A program made the position numbers and the translations under genes. Shown here piece after piece: positions 44,520 through 53,695 of a stretch of 64,000 nucleotides of DNA (positions within the stretch are counted from its first letter, which is position 1; the number at the start of each line of letters is the position of its first letter). Location: assembly GCF_023008245.1 (NCBI RefSeq), contig NZ_CP090145.1:2170001-2234000 (forward strand), given 5' to 3'. Source of the stretch: Flavobacterium sediminilitoris. Its GTDB lineage: Bacteria > Bacteroidota > Bacteroidia > Flavobacteriales > Flavobacteriaceae. Below the pieces are notes generated by a model. It saw only the letters and a program-made list of their open reading frames with translations. It had not been told where the DNA came from and ran no database searches.

Positions 44520-44838
44520 AATTTCTTCTATTTAATTTAGCTCTGTATTCTAGATAATCGTCTAATTCTGCCTTTAAAAACTTTCTACTTGTATATTTTC
44601 CTGTAGAATAAACTTTTAGACCATCTCTTATATAGCGTTCTAATGTAGTTGGGCTAATTTTGTAGATTTGGCAAACTTCGTTTTTAGTTAAATACTCTTT
44701 TTTAAGATTAAGTTCTTTAATTAACTCTTCTCTTAATTTTTGAATTTCTAATTTTAGAAACTCTTCATTTTGTTTTTGAATTGCTATGGCAAGAATAGAT
44801 ATTGCCATTTCCACTTTGGTTCTCTTTGAATTTTTCAT
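44503..44838 (-). CDS. Excisionase-like helix-turn-helix protein
   Basis: A 111-residue protein: an N-terminal coiled coil, then a MerR/excisionase-type HTH (YLTKNEVCQIYKISPTTLERYIRDGLKVYSTGKYTSRKFLKAELDDYL). The same HTH occurs in element 2 (60517-60828) upstream of its replication gene. It overlaps the replication gene start, so both are translated from one mRNA. Excision control or replication control are both possible roles. Confidence 0.75.
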   Translation of the reverse strand: MKNSKRTKVEMAISILAIAIQKQNEEFLKLEIQKLREELIKELNLKKEYLTKNEVCQIYKISPTTLERYIRDGLKVYSTGKYTSRKFLKAELDDYLEYRAKLNRRNYGRLR

Positions 44839-44880
44839 CGTAATAAAAGTTTAAAATTTATATTAAGAGAAACTGTGTCG

Positions 44881-44900
44881 CGATACCGTTTTTCGGCGAT
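44881..44900 (-). promoter_or_regulatory. TCGCCGAAAAA motif upstream of the element 1 HTH gene
   Basis: Minus strand reads ATCGCCGAAAAACGGTATCG, 43 bases upstream of the HTH start codon. TCGCC(G/A)AAAA recurs at 43310, 58908 and 62076-62081 (minus), twice per element. Confidence 0.4.
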
Positions 44901-44936
44901 TTTTAGTTAAAGTTTTGTTAAACTTTGTTAAAAAAA

Positions 44937-44956
44937 CCTCCTTTTTGAGGGAGCTT
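44937..44956 (-). terminator. Terminator after the 44982 gene
   Basis: CCTC and GAGG form a short stem and the minus strand ends in seven T residues, downstream of the 44982-45962 gene. Confidence 0.55.
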
Positions 44957-44981
44957 TTGAAATGAAAAAGAATAAAATGTT

Positions 44982-45962
44982 TTAATCTCCCCAATATTCT
45001 TCGAAGTTACAAGTAGAATTTAAGTTTTCACAAATATACTTTTTTGATGTTTTAATTAGGTCTTCGCAGATTGCGTTAATTTCTTCTTTTTCGTTTGTAT
45101 TTACGTCTTTTTTAAATTCTCTAACAAGATAGTTTTTGTTTTTTTCTTCATTTTGGTTTGTCTCTTGAAAATATACTATTGAAGTTATTTCTTTATTGGA
45201 ATTAGAGTTGGATTTAATTAGTATTGTTATGTGGAAATATCCTTCTAGACTTAAATTATTTTTTAAGTAACCTTTTGTATAATAATCGTAAGGTAAATCG
45301 TTAGTATATTCTAAAATGCTTCTGTAACAATAATCTAAATCTGTTTTTAGCAACGGATAATTAGATTTAGTTCCTATTGTAACTAGGTCGTTGTTATCTT
45401 TATATTTATTTCGTATTCCTTGTTTAAGATGATTTTGAAATTCGCTACTATCTATTACCTTTTTTACTTCCTTAAAACTTAGATTATTTTCGTTAACAGT
45501 TAGCATTATTTTTTCCGATTCTTCATTTGCAATTATTGCTAAGTCTTTTTTTGCTTCTAATTTGTAAAACTCTTTTTCTTGATTTGTAATATTGGGAAAT
45601 CTTACATTAATATATTCGTTATATGCTTCTGTAATTAGTTTATTTAAACTACCATCAACATATTCTTTGATTTGTTTAATTTCATTTGTTCTATTAGTAA
45701 AATTTAATTCTTCGTTTGTTTTGTTTGTAAAATTTAAACTTTCTCTTAATGGGCTTACAAATGCAATCAAACTTATTAGAAGAAATCCAACTATTGTAAA
45801 AATAATGAAGTAGTTTTTTTTTGTTTTTTCTTCATAGATAATAGGTTCTGTTTTATTTGTATCTTTTAAAGTGTTTGAATTTTGTTTGTAAAATTCGTGA
45901 ATTGTACTATTTGGATTTTTTTCTTTCCAATTTTCGTAATAAGAACTGTTTTCTGTTGCCAT
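44982..45962 (-). CDS. Hypothetical single-pass membrane protein of element 1
   Basis: A 326-residue protein. Residues 1-50 are polar (MATENSSYYENWKEKNPNS), then one membrane helix (YFIIFTIVGFLLISLIAFVSPL), then a soluble helical region. ATG 45962 is preferred; an earlier ATG at 46070 would overlap the divergent regulator gene. No family is recognised, and no equivalent with the same sequence occurs in element 2, where the 62175 gene sits in the corresponding place next to the regulator. Confidence 0.55.
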   Translation of the reverse strand: MATENSSYYENWKEKNPNSTIHEFYKQNSNTLKDTNKTEPIIYEEKTKKNYFIIFTIVGFLLISLIAFVSPLRESLNFTNKTNEELNFTNRTNEIKQIKEYVDGSLNKLITEAYNEYINVRFPNITNQEKEFYKLEAKKDLAIIANEESEKIMLTVNENNLSFKEVKKVIDSSEFQNHLKQGIRNKYKDNNDLVTIGTKSNYPLLKTDLDYCYRSILEYTNDLPYDYYTKGYLKNNLSLEGYFHITILIKSNSNSNKEITSIVYFQETNQNEEKNKNYLVREFKKDVNTNEKEEINAICEDLIKTSKKYICENLNSTCNFEEYWGD

Positions 45963-46061
45963 TTGATGTTTTTTGAACAAATATAAGTAATTGTTACTTA
46001 AGTGCGGTATACATAAGTGCGGTAACCTTATGTGTGAATATTTAGGAATTTCACATTCATT

Positions 46062-46295
46062 ATGAAACAAGAAGAAAACAAATATTTACCGCAAATAGAA
46101 AAGGTTGCAAAAAGATTTAAGCAGTTAAGAAAAGAAGCTGGTTATGAGAGTCAAGAAACCTTTGCTTTCGATAAAGAATTAAATAGAGTACAATATTGGA
46201 GAATAGAAAAAGGTAGCAACATTACATTAACTACCTTTTTTAAATTACTTGATGTTCATAACATTACACCAGAAGAATTCTTTAAAGACTTTTAA
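46062..46295 (+). CDS. XRE-family regulator of element 1
   Basis: A 77-residue HTH protein. The core KRFKQLRKEAGYESQETFAF..LNRVQYWRIEKGSNITLTT is nearly identical to the 63204-63437 protein of element 2 (QKLKELRLSRGYTSYETFAF..LNRVQYWRIESGQNITLKT). The pair are the best-conserved proteins shared by the two elements and probably control their lysogeny-like state. It is convergent with, and overlaps by 4 bases, the integrase gene. Confidence 0.8.
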   Translation: MKQEENKYLPQIEKVAKRFKQLRKEAGYESQETFAFDKELNRVQYWRIEKGSNITLTTFFKLLDVHNITPEEFFKDF

Positions 46296-47443
46296 TTAAA
46301 AATATTAATCTTATTTACAGAAGCCTCTAAAGAAATTGCAGAAGAATTGACGTAGGTCATTGTTTGTTTCATGTTACTATGTGTCATTAGTTTGGCAATA
46401 TGGAATGGATTTACATTTTCGTCTGCTAATATTGTAGCAAAAGTATGTCTAGCCATGTGAAAAGTAATCTTTTTATCTATTTCGCAATACTCCGCAATTA
46501 ATTTTAGATTACGATTAAGACATTCGTTTGTTCTCTTTGGAAAAACATATTCAGATTTATATTTTTTGTAACGCATCAAAATAAGTTTCGCTAAACGACT
46601 TAAAGGCATAACCAATTGTGCACCTGTTTTTTGGGTATCCATTTTAATATACTGCATATTAATTATGCTTGACCATTTAAGATTTTGTACATCGGAACAA
46701 CGCATACCTGTATAACAAGAAAACAAAAACATATCTAAAGTTATACTTAGTCCAGTATTATTTTTATATCCTGTTAGATCTAGTTCTTTAATTTTTTTTA
46801 ATTCTTGTTGTGTTATATGCTCGAACTTTTGTTTGCATTTTGGCATTTTGAAATCTTCATAAGGATTACTCTTTAAAAGATTTTGCTTAATTGCAAAGCG
46901 AATAAACGCTTTTAAGTTCTTGTGTCGGTTGAATAGTCCAGCATCAGATATTACGCTCTTATTCCTAAGAAAAGCGTCGAAATTTTCTATAAATCTTACG
47001 TCTATATCTTGGACTTTTAAATTTGGTCGATATTGTTCGATACGCTTTTTTAATAGTAAATAATGTTTTTGAGTTCCTAATGAAACCTCTTTAAATTTTC
47101 TTTTGCAAAATGTATCATATGCTACAAAGAAGTCATCTTTATCGTCTTTAGAATAAAATGCTTTTACTAAATCTGTAGATAGAGTAGTACTAATAGATTT
47201 TTGTTGTCTTAGAAAGTCTTTTAGCATTGCAACTTGACTATCTAAAAGACAATTAATTTGACTTGTTTTAGAGCCTTTTACAAGACCATCTTTTTTGTTC
47301 CAATTAGATTCTAATTCGTACTCTCCAGAAGTTAGTTTAATTGTTTTCTTATCTATAATTACTCGATAATGAATTGGACACAAACCGTCTTTTCTTTTTT
47401 TGTCGGTTCTTAGGATTGCTTTTACAGAAAAACTTTGATTCAT
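46292..47443 (-). CDS. Tyrosine integrase of element 1
   Basis: A 383-residue site-specific recombinase. An N-terminal arm-binding domain (SFSVKAILRTDKKRKDGLCPIHYRVI) marks it as a Bacteroidota integrative-element integrase. The catalytic residues are intact: Arg in YTGMRCSDV, HMARHTFAT (HxxR), the His in THSN and the Tyr in MTYVN. It has the same layout as the element 2 integrase. It lies between the regulator genes and the divergent cargo. Confidence 0.9.
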   Translation of the reverse strand: MNQSFSVKAILRTDKKRKDGLCPIHYRVIIDKKTIKLTSGEYELESNWNKKDGLVKGSKTSQINCLLDSQVAMLKDFLRQQKSISTTLSTDLVKAFYSKDDKDDFFVAYDTFCKRKFKEVSLGTQKHYLLLKKRIEQYRPNLKVQDIDVRFIENFDAFLRNKSVISDAGLFNRHKNLKAFIRFAIKQNLLKSNPYEDFKMPKCKQKFEHITQQELKKIKELDLTGYKNNTGLSITLDMFLFSCYTGMRCSDVQNLKWSSIINMQYIKMDTQKTGAQLVMPLSRLAKLILMRYKKYKSEYVFPKRTNECLNRNLKLIAEYCEIDKKITFHMARHTFATILADENVNPFHIAKLMTHSNMKQTMTYVNSSAISLEASVNKINIFN

Positions 47444-47671
47444 AATTTTAATTTTTTTATTTGTACATACTTACTTAATAGCAGGCAGTCACATTTTCTT
47501 GAAGCAAAATTACGTTGTAAATTCTTACAAAAAAAGATAAGTATTTGATATTCATGTTTTTAAATTTATTTTTTAACATTTATTTAACGCTTTTTTTTGA
47601 TAACATTTTGTGAATTATCTTACTAAAAAAGATAGAGATTCATTAAATTGTTGGCTTATTTTTTATTAAGA

Positions 47672-48670
47672 ATGAAAATTGATTGGGAAAAAACAATAAA
47701 AATTGATTCTAGTTGGGTAGATAGACAATTAATGAGTCATTTTAAAAACAAAGATTTTAAAATAACTGTTAGAGGTTATACACCAAAAGTAACTGGTATA
47801 ACATTTAAACCTGATGATTTAATTGATGAATTAAGCTATTTTCTGAAAGATTATGTGCATAGTGAATCTTCTAAAAAAACAGAATTAAAGTCTTTAAAAG
47901 CAAAGTTTGGAGAAGAAAGTGGAAGTAAAAGACTCGATGAATCTTTAAAAGATAAAGCTCTAGTTTTTTTTGGAGATAAAAACCCACAAACTGATGGCAA
48001 ATATGGAGAATTATTACTGTTTGCATTAGTTGAAAGTATTTTAAAATGTAAAATGGTTGCCCATAAGATAAAATCTTTATCTAATAGTGTAGACCAAGTT
48101 AAAGGCGGAGATGGAATCTTTTTAGGATATTACGAAACAGAGGATGAAAATTTTACTAATGCTCTATTGATTGGTGAATCTAAAATAGAGCAAGGTTTTA
48201 GTAGTGCTGTAGATAATGCATTTGAATCGTTGTCTAGATTTTACAATTCTGAAGTGCAATCTGAAGTTAATACAATGGAGTTTATAGTTGCTAATGAAAA
48301 TTTATTTATTGATGAAGATTCAACTGATATTGATTTTGAAGAAGTGTTTAATAGACTAACACCAGGAACAGATGAATTTAGGGATCAAGTATATGTACAC
48401 CCTATTTTAATTATGTATAATACAGATAGGATTAATACTTTTGAAGAAAGAGCAACTTCTAAAGATAAATTAGAGGAGTTAATAAAAGATTTTATGGTTA
48501 ATGAGGAAAAGAAATTTATAGAAAAAATTAAAGCTAAAGTTGATGAAAGTGATGCGATGAAAAAATGCTTTTTAGATTTCTTTATTTTTCCTTTTAACAA
48601 TATAGATTCGTTTAGAGACGGAATGTATTATAAGATTCATAAAGCACCTTACAGAAAAAAAAGTGAATAA
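47672..48670 (+). CDS. hamA: Hachiman system nuclease HamA (DUF1837)
   Basis: A 332-residue DUF1837 protein, the HamA half of the Hachiman anti-phage system, which degrades DNA when HamB detects infection. A PD-(D/E)xK-type site is visible: Glu113 in YGELLLF, Asp147 in GGDGIFLGY and Glu169/Lys171 in LLIGESKI. The C-terminus shows FLDFFIFPFN, as in other DUF1837 proteins. ATG 47672 is used rather than the TTG at 47648. The end overlaps the hamB start by 8 bases, so they are co-translated. Confidence 0.83.
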   Translation: MKIDWEKTIKIDSSWVDRQLMSHFKNKDFKITVRGYTPKVTGITFKPDDLIDELSYFLKDYVHSESSKKTELKSLKAKFGEESGSKRLDESLKDKALVFFGDKNPQTDGKYGELLLFALVESILKCKMVAHKIKSLSNSVDQVKGGDGIFLGYYETEDENFTNALLIGESKIEQGFSSAVDNAFESLSRFYNSEVQSEVNTMEFIVANENLFIDEDSTDIDFEEVFNRLTPGTDEFRDQVYVHPILIMYNTDRINTFEERATSKDKLEELIKDFMVNEEKKFIEKIKAKVDESDAMKKCFLDFFIFPFNNIDSFRDGMYYKIHKAPYRKKSE

Positions 48671-51332
48671 AAATTTAGAAAAAGTATATAATAATACATT
48701 TCTTAATGAGTCTATTGAAAAACTTGTTGTTAATGTATTTTATTCTAAAATAGGTAAAAAACCTATTTATAATTTTGAGAAAGTAGAATTAAGGAAATTA
48801 ATTTGGCTCTCGTCTATTATTGCATTAAGTTATGATTTTAAACATCAAAAAAAAGCACAAGAAATTGCCATTTTACTTTTTTTAAATTTTGAAAATGATG
48901 TTGAAATTTTAAAAAGCTGTTATGTTTTATTTTCTAGAGTAGGGAATCTTACAGCTACAAAATTTTTAAAACCAATTTTTTCTAATGATAGCGATAATCC
49001 TTTAGAACAAATAGCAAATTTTAATGAAGACGTTTATTTAGAAAAAGAACTATTAAACAAGAGGGTTGAAAATTTAATTAAGATAAATGAAAATTATTAC
49101 TTAGTTACAGATTTTCAGAGTAATCTTTTTAAAAATTTACTATCCTCTAATTATGTTTCTATATCTGCTCCAACATCATCTGGTAAGTCATTTATTATTA
49201 AAAAGTATATTGAAGAGCAATTCTATGAAAATGAAGAATATATTGTTTTCTATATAGTACCTTCTAGAGCATTAATTAACCAAGTTACAGAGGAGTTAAG
49301 ATTAGATTTAAATAATGTAGAAATAAAAACAGCATACATAGAAGAAGAAACTGAAATTTCTAAAAAAGTAATTTATGTTATTACTCCTGAAAGGGCTATA
49401 AAAATAATTAATTCAGAGGAGGCTTTATTATTGCCTAATTTAATTTTTATAGATGAAATTCAAGGTGTTGAAGATGAATATGGTAGAGGAAATTTGTTTG
49501 AATATGTTTTTGAAGAATTTTCCAAAACTCTTCCGAAGACTAAAATTATTACTGCGGGACCAAACATTCTTAATCCTAACAAATTATATTCCGATTTATT
49601 TAACAAGGAAAGTGAAGTTGTATCTTCTGAATTATCTCCCGTTTTCCAATTAAAAACAATAATCAGTTTAGATGAAAATAGTTTAGGGTTTACTATTTAT
49701 ACATCAGAAAAAAGAACTTTTAAAGTTGAAAATGCTATTGAGATTAGTAGTATAAAAAAAATATTTAATTCTAATATCGGAAATGCTATCTCTTTAATAT
49801 TATCTAATTTAATAAAAGACCCCAATTCAAGTAATTTAATTTATGCATATCGAGGTGATTATGCAGAAATATGGGCACTTAAATTTGCTAATGAACAAGT
49901 TGAACAAAATGAAATTGAACCTGAAATTAGAGATTTAATAAATTATTTAAAAGAAGATATACATCCAAAATATAATCTAATTTTATGTTTACAAAAAGGT
50001 ATTGGTTTCCATCATGGGACATTACCAGAATTTGTTAGAAAGGAAATCGAAACATTATTTGAAAAAGGTCTAATAAAAACTTTATTTTGTACTTCTACTT
50101 TATTAGAAGGTGTTAATCTTCCTGCGGATAATTTATTTATTTTAAAACCTAATAAAGATAAAATACCGTTAAGTAATTTTGAATTTGGAAACCTAATTGG
50201 GAGGGCAGGTAGATTAAAAAATTCTCTTTATGGAAGTATTTTTTGTATAACTAGTGAAACTAATAGTTGGGCTGAGAATTATTATGAAGCAGATTATCAC
50301 AAAGAAGTAGTAACTTCAATAACTAGAAATCTAAAAAACATTAATCTTGAAGATTTAGGTAGTTCGACCCTAAATATTGACGATGGGAAAATTAAAAATT
50401 TAGTAAATACATTAAGACATAAATATTTACATAATGAAGATAATTTAGTTAACTTTTTAACTAAAAAAGGTTTTTCTGAATCACAGATTAATAAAGCTGT
50501 TGAAATAATGAAAAACTCTTTTGAAGATTTTAAATTGCCACTAAGAGTTATAAAAAAGAATCCTTCTATTGACCCAATTTTACAAAATGAATTGTATAAA
50601 AAAATACAAAATGACGGAATAAAAAAATGGGTTATAAATGCAAAAAACAATTCTAATTTATTTGAAAAATATACAAGAGTTCGAGCAGTAGAAATTAATT
50701 ATGAGAATAATAGTTTTTATTGGCAATTAGATTCTATTATTACTAGATTGAATGATATTTTTGGAATTACAGAGGAAATTTTTAGAAAGGATAGTATCTC
50801 TATATATCCATCTGGAATTTGTATAAATTCTATTAACTGGATACAAGGAAAGAGCATAAAAGAATTGATTATGTCTAGGATTGATTATATTTCTAGTGAA
50901 AGAGTACATGAAAATTTTAGAATTGATAGAAATGATGTTAGGGAAATTAATAAAGTTATAAAAGATGTTATAAAAATTAACTCTAAGATAATAACTTTTG
51001 TAATGTTAAAATATATAAAGTTACTTTCTGATATTTTAGAGGAGATTTTAAATGAAGAAGAAAAAGAATTATACAAACTTACTTTAGCATTGCCAATACA
51101 TCTTGAACTTGGGACACAAGACAAGGTGACAATCAGATTAATTACAAGTGGAGTGCCTAGAACGATAGCTTTAAAAATTAATAAAATTTTTAGTAAAACA
51201 GAAGATGCTAAAAATGATATAGATGTTTTAGTTTGGATGAAAAATAAAGATTTTATAATTGGAATTGAGCCAATTTATAATAAGTATCTTTCTAGAAATA
51301 ATTTTTTAAATCAAAACATTAATTTACAATAA
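48663..51332 (+). CDS. hamB: Hachiman system helicase HamB
   Basis: An 889-residue DEAD/DEAH-type helicase, the HamB sensor of Hachiman. The Walker A loop is at residues 169-176 (APTSSGKS), the DEIQ box at 264-267, and the second RecA domain has LLEGVNLPADNL and GNLIGRAGRLK (motifs V and VI). A long helical C-terminus follows. The start codon is GTG at 48663, chosen because it gives MNKNLEKVYN and overlaps the hamA stop. The reverse transcriptase gene follows after 37 bases. Confidence 0.85.
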   Translation: MNKNLEKVYNNTFLNESIEKLVVNVFYSKIGKKPIYNFEKVELRKLIWLSSIIALSYDFKHQKKAQEIAILLFLNFENDVEILKSCYVLFSRVGNLTATKFLKPIFSNDSDNPLEQIANFNEDVYLEKELLNKRVENLIKINENYYLVTDFQSNLFKNLLSSNYVSISAPTSSGKSFIIKKYIEEQFYENEEYIVFYIVPSRALINQVTEELRLDLNNVEIKTAYIEEETEISKKVIYVITPERAIKIINSEEALLLPNLIFIDEIQGVEDEYGRGNLFEYVFEEFSKTLPKTKIITAGPNILNPNKLYSDLFNKESEVVSSELSPVFQLKTIISLDENSLGFTIYTSEKRTFKVENAIEISSIKKIFNSNIGNAISLILSNLIKDPNSSNLIYAYRGDYAEIWALKFANEQVEQNEIEPEIRDLINYLKEDIHPKYNLILCLQKGIGFHHGTLPEFVRKEIETLFEKGLIKTLFCTSTLLEGVNLPADNLFILKPNKDKIPLSNFEFGNLIGRAGRLKNSLYGSIFCITSETNSWAENYYEADYHKEVVTSITRNLKNINLEDLGSSTLNIDDGKIKNLVNTLRHKYLHNEDNLVNFLTKKGFSESQINKAVEIMKNSFEDFKLPLRVIKKNPSIDPILQNELYKKIQNDGIKKWVINAKNNSNLFEKYTRVRAVEINYENNSFYWQLDSIITRLNDIFGITEEIFRKDSISIYPSGICINSINWIQGKSIKELIMSRIDYISSERVHENFRIDRNDVREINKVIKDVIKINSKIITFVMLKYIKLLSDILEEILNEEEKELYKLTLALPIHLELGTQDKVTIRLITSGVPRTIALKINKIFSKTEDAKNDIDVLVWMKNKDFIIGIEPIYNKYLSRNNFLNQNINLQ

Positions 51333-51369
51333 TAAATATTATCCTAGATAATTTTTAGAAACTAATAAA

Positions 51370-53463
51370 ATGACACAATACCAAAAATTTCTTTCTAGCG
51401 ATAATTTTAAACTTGCATTTGAAAGATTAAAAACTTCTGGAAGAAGTTTATACAAGACAATTTACTACGAAGATTTAAAATTATTTGAATTGTATCTTGA
51501 TGACAATATAAACACCGTTATTAATAATATTAAACAAGATATTTATTTTCCTGAAAAATGTCATAAAATTTTTATTCCCAAAAAAGACAATTTTGTAAGA
51601 CCTTTGTCTATGCTAAATTTTATTGATTTGTTGGTTTACCAATCATTAGTAAATATAATTGCCGACGTTTCTTACGATGTTATATCTCCTTATTATGACA
51701 AAATAATTTTTGGAAATGTTGTAAACCTATCCACAGCAAATAGTGAGGATAGAAAGTTTTTTTTTAAATCTTGGAAAAAGAAATGGAAGAGATTTAATGA
51801 AATTTCTAAGGAACATTTTGAAGATGGATATATATATTTAAGTGAATTTGATATTGCATCTTTTTTTGATACAATTGACCATAATATACTTTGTGAAATT
51901 TTAAAAAATATTTTTAAAATTGAAGAAGAAATTTTAGTCTTATTATCCAATTGTTTAGAAGCATGGACGGCAGATTCCAATCATAAAACATTTAAGAGTA
52001 AACACGGTATTCCGCAAGGTCCAATTAGTTCTCCTTTATTAGCAGACCTATATATGTTTTATTTAGATAGTGAAATAAAAAGAACTACAAAAAAGTTAGA
52101 TTATAAATATCTAAGATATGTTGATGATATTAGAATTCTATCTAAAGATAAAATTACTTCCCAAAAATTAATTGCGGGTTTAGATTTAATATCTAGAGAT
52201 ATAGGTTTAATTCCACAAGGGAGTAAAATATTAATAAAAGAGGTTAAAGATATAGATGAAGAATTAAAAATTCAGAATAGTAAATTTTCTGACATTACAA
52301 AGGAATACAAAGAAGAAACCGAAGGAAAGGAAGCTAAAAAATTAAAAGCCAAAACGCATAAAAAATTAAAAAAAAGATTTTTAGAGTGTTTTGATAAAGC
52401 TTCTTCTGAACAATATTTAGATAAAACAGTAATTGGTTTTTCTTTATACAAACTTAATTTAGATGAAGAAATAAAGAAAAAGTTATTAGAAAATAGTAAT
52501 TTAATTTTGACTCATTTTGAGGGGATTCTATTCTATTTTAAAAAACATTTTTCTAAAGATGCTGAAGTGTTAAACTTTATAAAGGAGATAATTACAAATG
52601 AGCATATTTTATTTAATCATCAAGTTGCATTATGTTTTAAATATTTTCCTGATTATCCTTTTGACGAGGAAATCTATAAAAAATATACATTTGAAAAACA
52701 TAGGCATTGGTTAGTTAATTATTATATGGTTGCTTGGTTATCTAACAACAAAAAAACAGCTTTAATTCTTAGTGATAATTCTGAAAATTATTTTATACAA
52801 AGAGAGTTAAATTTCTATAAGTATTATACTTCTGATGATAATGTAACTAGAAAAATTATTGCTACTAAATTATTAGAAAATAAAAACCCAATGATTTCTT
52901 TACAAGGACTTAATTTATTGTTTGATAATCCATTTAATTTTATTGATTTTAAAGTAAATTCTGAGCAAAACCAATTTATTAGAGATATTTTTAACGACCA
53001 ACCATCAGATATAATTTGTTTTACATTAAAAAACGAATGGGAAGTTGAAAACCCAGAGTCTTTTTTTAATAGAGGTTTTTGGTCAGACGACAAGGAATAT
53101 GAAGAATTAAGAACATCTTTTTTACTTTTTATAAAAACAGTTAATAATGACCCATCTAAATCTTTATTAAACTTGAATAGTTTTAATAATTTAGTTTTTG
53201 ATAAAATCTGTGAAAGGTTGTCAATAACAAAAAAAACAAAAGAATACGGTGTAAATTTAGATTCTAAAATTATAGATGATAAATTACCATTATGTAATAC
53301 ATATTGGATTGAAATTAATGAAAAGAGAAACCAAAAAACTGAAGCACACCCCTATGATAAACATGGTAACATTAGGATAAGAATTAATGTTTCAGAGTTT
53401 AAAGAATTATTTGAAAAGCAAAAATTAGCTATTAAAGAATTGTGTGAATTTAGGGGATTTTAA
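51370..53463 (+). CDS. Reverse transcriptase with helical-repeat C-terminus, candidate defence RT
   Basis: A 697-residue reverse transcriptase. The RT domain covers residues about 60-300: Asp161 in SEFDIASFFDTID, HGIPQGPISSPLLADLYM at 212-229 and the catalytic YVDD at 250-253. After a charged linker, residues about 370-600 look like helical repeats, and the end (DKHGNIRIRINVSEF) has no known match. No maturase, integrase or endonuclease domain is seen, so it is not a group II intron RT. RT plus helical repeats is the layout of abortive-infection RTs (AbiA/AbiK-like); its exact class is not settled. Confidence 0.75.
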   Translation: MTQYQKFLSSDNFKLAFERLKTSGRSLYKTIYYEDLKLFELYLDDNINTVINNIKQDIYFPEKCHKIFIPKKDNFVRPLSMLNFIDLLVYQSLVNIIADVSYDVISPYYDKIIFGNVVNLSTANSEDRKFFFKSWKKKWKRFNEISKEHFEDGYIYLSEFDIASFFDTIDHNILCEILKNIFKIEEEILVLLSNCLEAWTADSNHKTFKSKHGIPQGPISSPLLADLYMFYLDSEIKRTTKKLDYKYLRYVDDIRILSKDKITSQKLIAGLDLISRDIGLIPQGSKILIKEVKDIDEELKIQNSKFSDITKEYKEETEGKEAKKLKAKTHKKLKKRFLECFDKASSEQYLDKTVIGFSLYKLNLDEEIKKKLLENSNLILTHFEGILFYFKKHFSKDAEVLNFIKEIITNEHILFNHQVALCFKYFPDYPFDEEIYKKYTFEKHRHWLVNYYMVAWLSNNKKTALILSDNSENYFIQRELNFYKYYTSDDNVTRKIIATKLLENKNPMISLQGLNLLFDNPFNFIDFKVNSEQNQFIRDIFNDQPSDIICFTLKNEWEVENPESFFNRGFWSDDKEYEELRTSFLLFIKTVNNDPSKSLLNLNSFNNLVFDKICERLSITKKTKEYGVNLDSKIIDDKLPLCNTYWIEINEKRNQKTEAHPYDKHGNIRIRINVSEFKELFEKQKLAIKELCEFRGF

Positions 53464-53468
53464 ATTTA

Positions 53469-53487
53469 GGGGTAACAATGGGGGTAA
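53469..53487 (+). repeat. Element 1 end repeat, right copy
   Basis: GGGGTAACAATGGGGGTAA, 16 of 19 identical to the left copy at 42959-42977 and in the same orientation. Confidence 0.65.
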
Positions 53488-53532
53488 TAGAAATAACATT
53501 ATTTGATAATATTATCTAATTAGATAAAATAA

Positions 53533-53558
53533 AAAAACCTCGGTAATCCCGAGGTTTT
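53533..53558 (+). terminator. Terminator after the reverse transcriptase gene
   Basis: AAACCTCGG pairs with CCGAGGTTT across a short loop; a T-rich tract follows. A nested palindrome, TTATCTAATTAGATAA, lies just upstream. Confidence 0.75.
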
Positions 53559-53592
53559 CTTGTCTTTAAAGACTCATTTTATGCCTTATGTT

Positions 53593-53605
53593 GTGACCTC
53601 GACAG
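53593..53605. repeat. Attachment site copy B (junction of elements 1 and 2)
   Basis: GTGACCTCGACAG, identical to copies A and C, with TTGTGACCTCGACAGG (53591-53606) matching copy A. Confidence 0.8.
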
Positions 53606-53669
53606 GGTCGTAACTTTAAGCCTTCACTCCACAAATTTACTACATTTTTATAAATTGTAAATTATTCAA

Positions 53670-53687
53670 GGGGAATAATTAGGGGAA
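53670..53687 (+). repeat. Element 2 end repeat, left copy
   Basis: GGGGAATAATTAGGGGAA, identical to the right copy at 63449-63466. It lies about 65 bases right of att copy B, as the element 1 copy does from att A. Confidence 0.7.
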
Positions 53688-53695
53688 AATCAATT

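Larger units (their letters stand above)
42883..53605. mobile_element. Integrative element 1 (about 10.7 kb) carrying Hachiman and a reverse transcriptase
   Basis: Bounded by att copies A and B. From left: gene II/X-like replication protein, excisionase-like HTH protein, a membrane-anchored hypothetical, an XRE regulator, a tyrosine integrase, then hamA, hamB and a reverse transcriptase gene. A G-rich repeat of 19 bases marks both ends (42959-42977 and 53469-53487, 16 of 19 identical, same orientation). No conjugation genes are visible, so it would be mobilised by integrase and by replication of an excised circle. Confidence 0.8.

Noticed and set aside
51370..53463. A group II intron or retron
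   Set aside because: No maturase or endonuclease domain, no intron boundary structure, and no retron-type RNA directly upstream where only 37 bases separate it from hamB.
53593..53620. An intact tRNA gene at att copies A, B or C
   Set aside because: None of the cores is followed by a T-loop, anticodon arm or acceptor partner; at most the 3' end of a tRNA is present.
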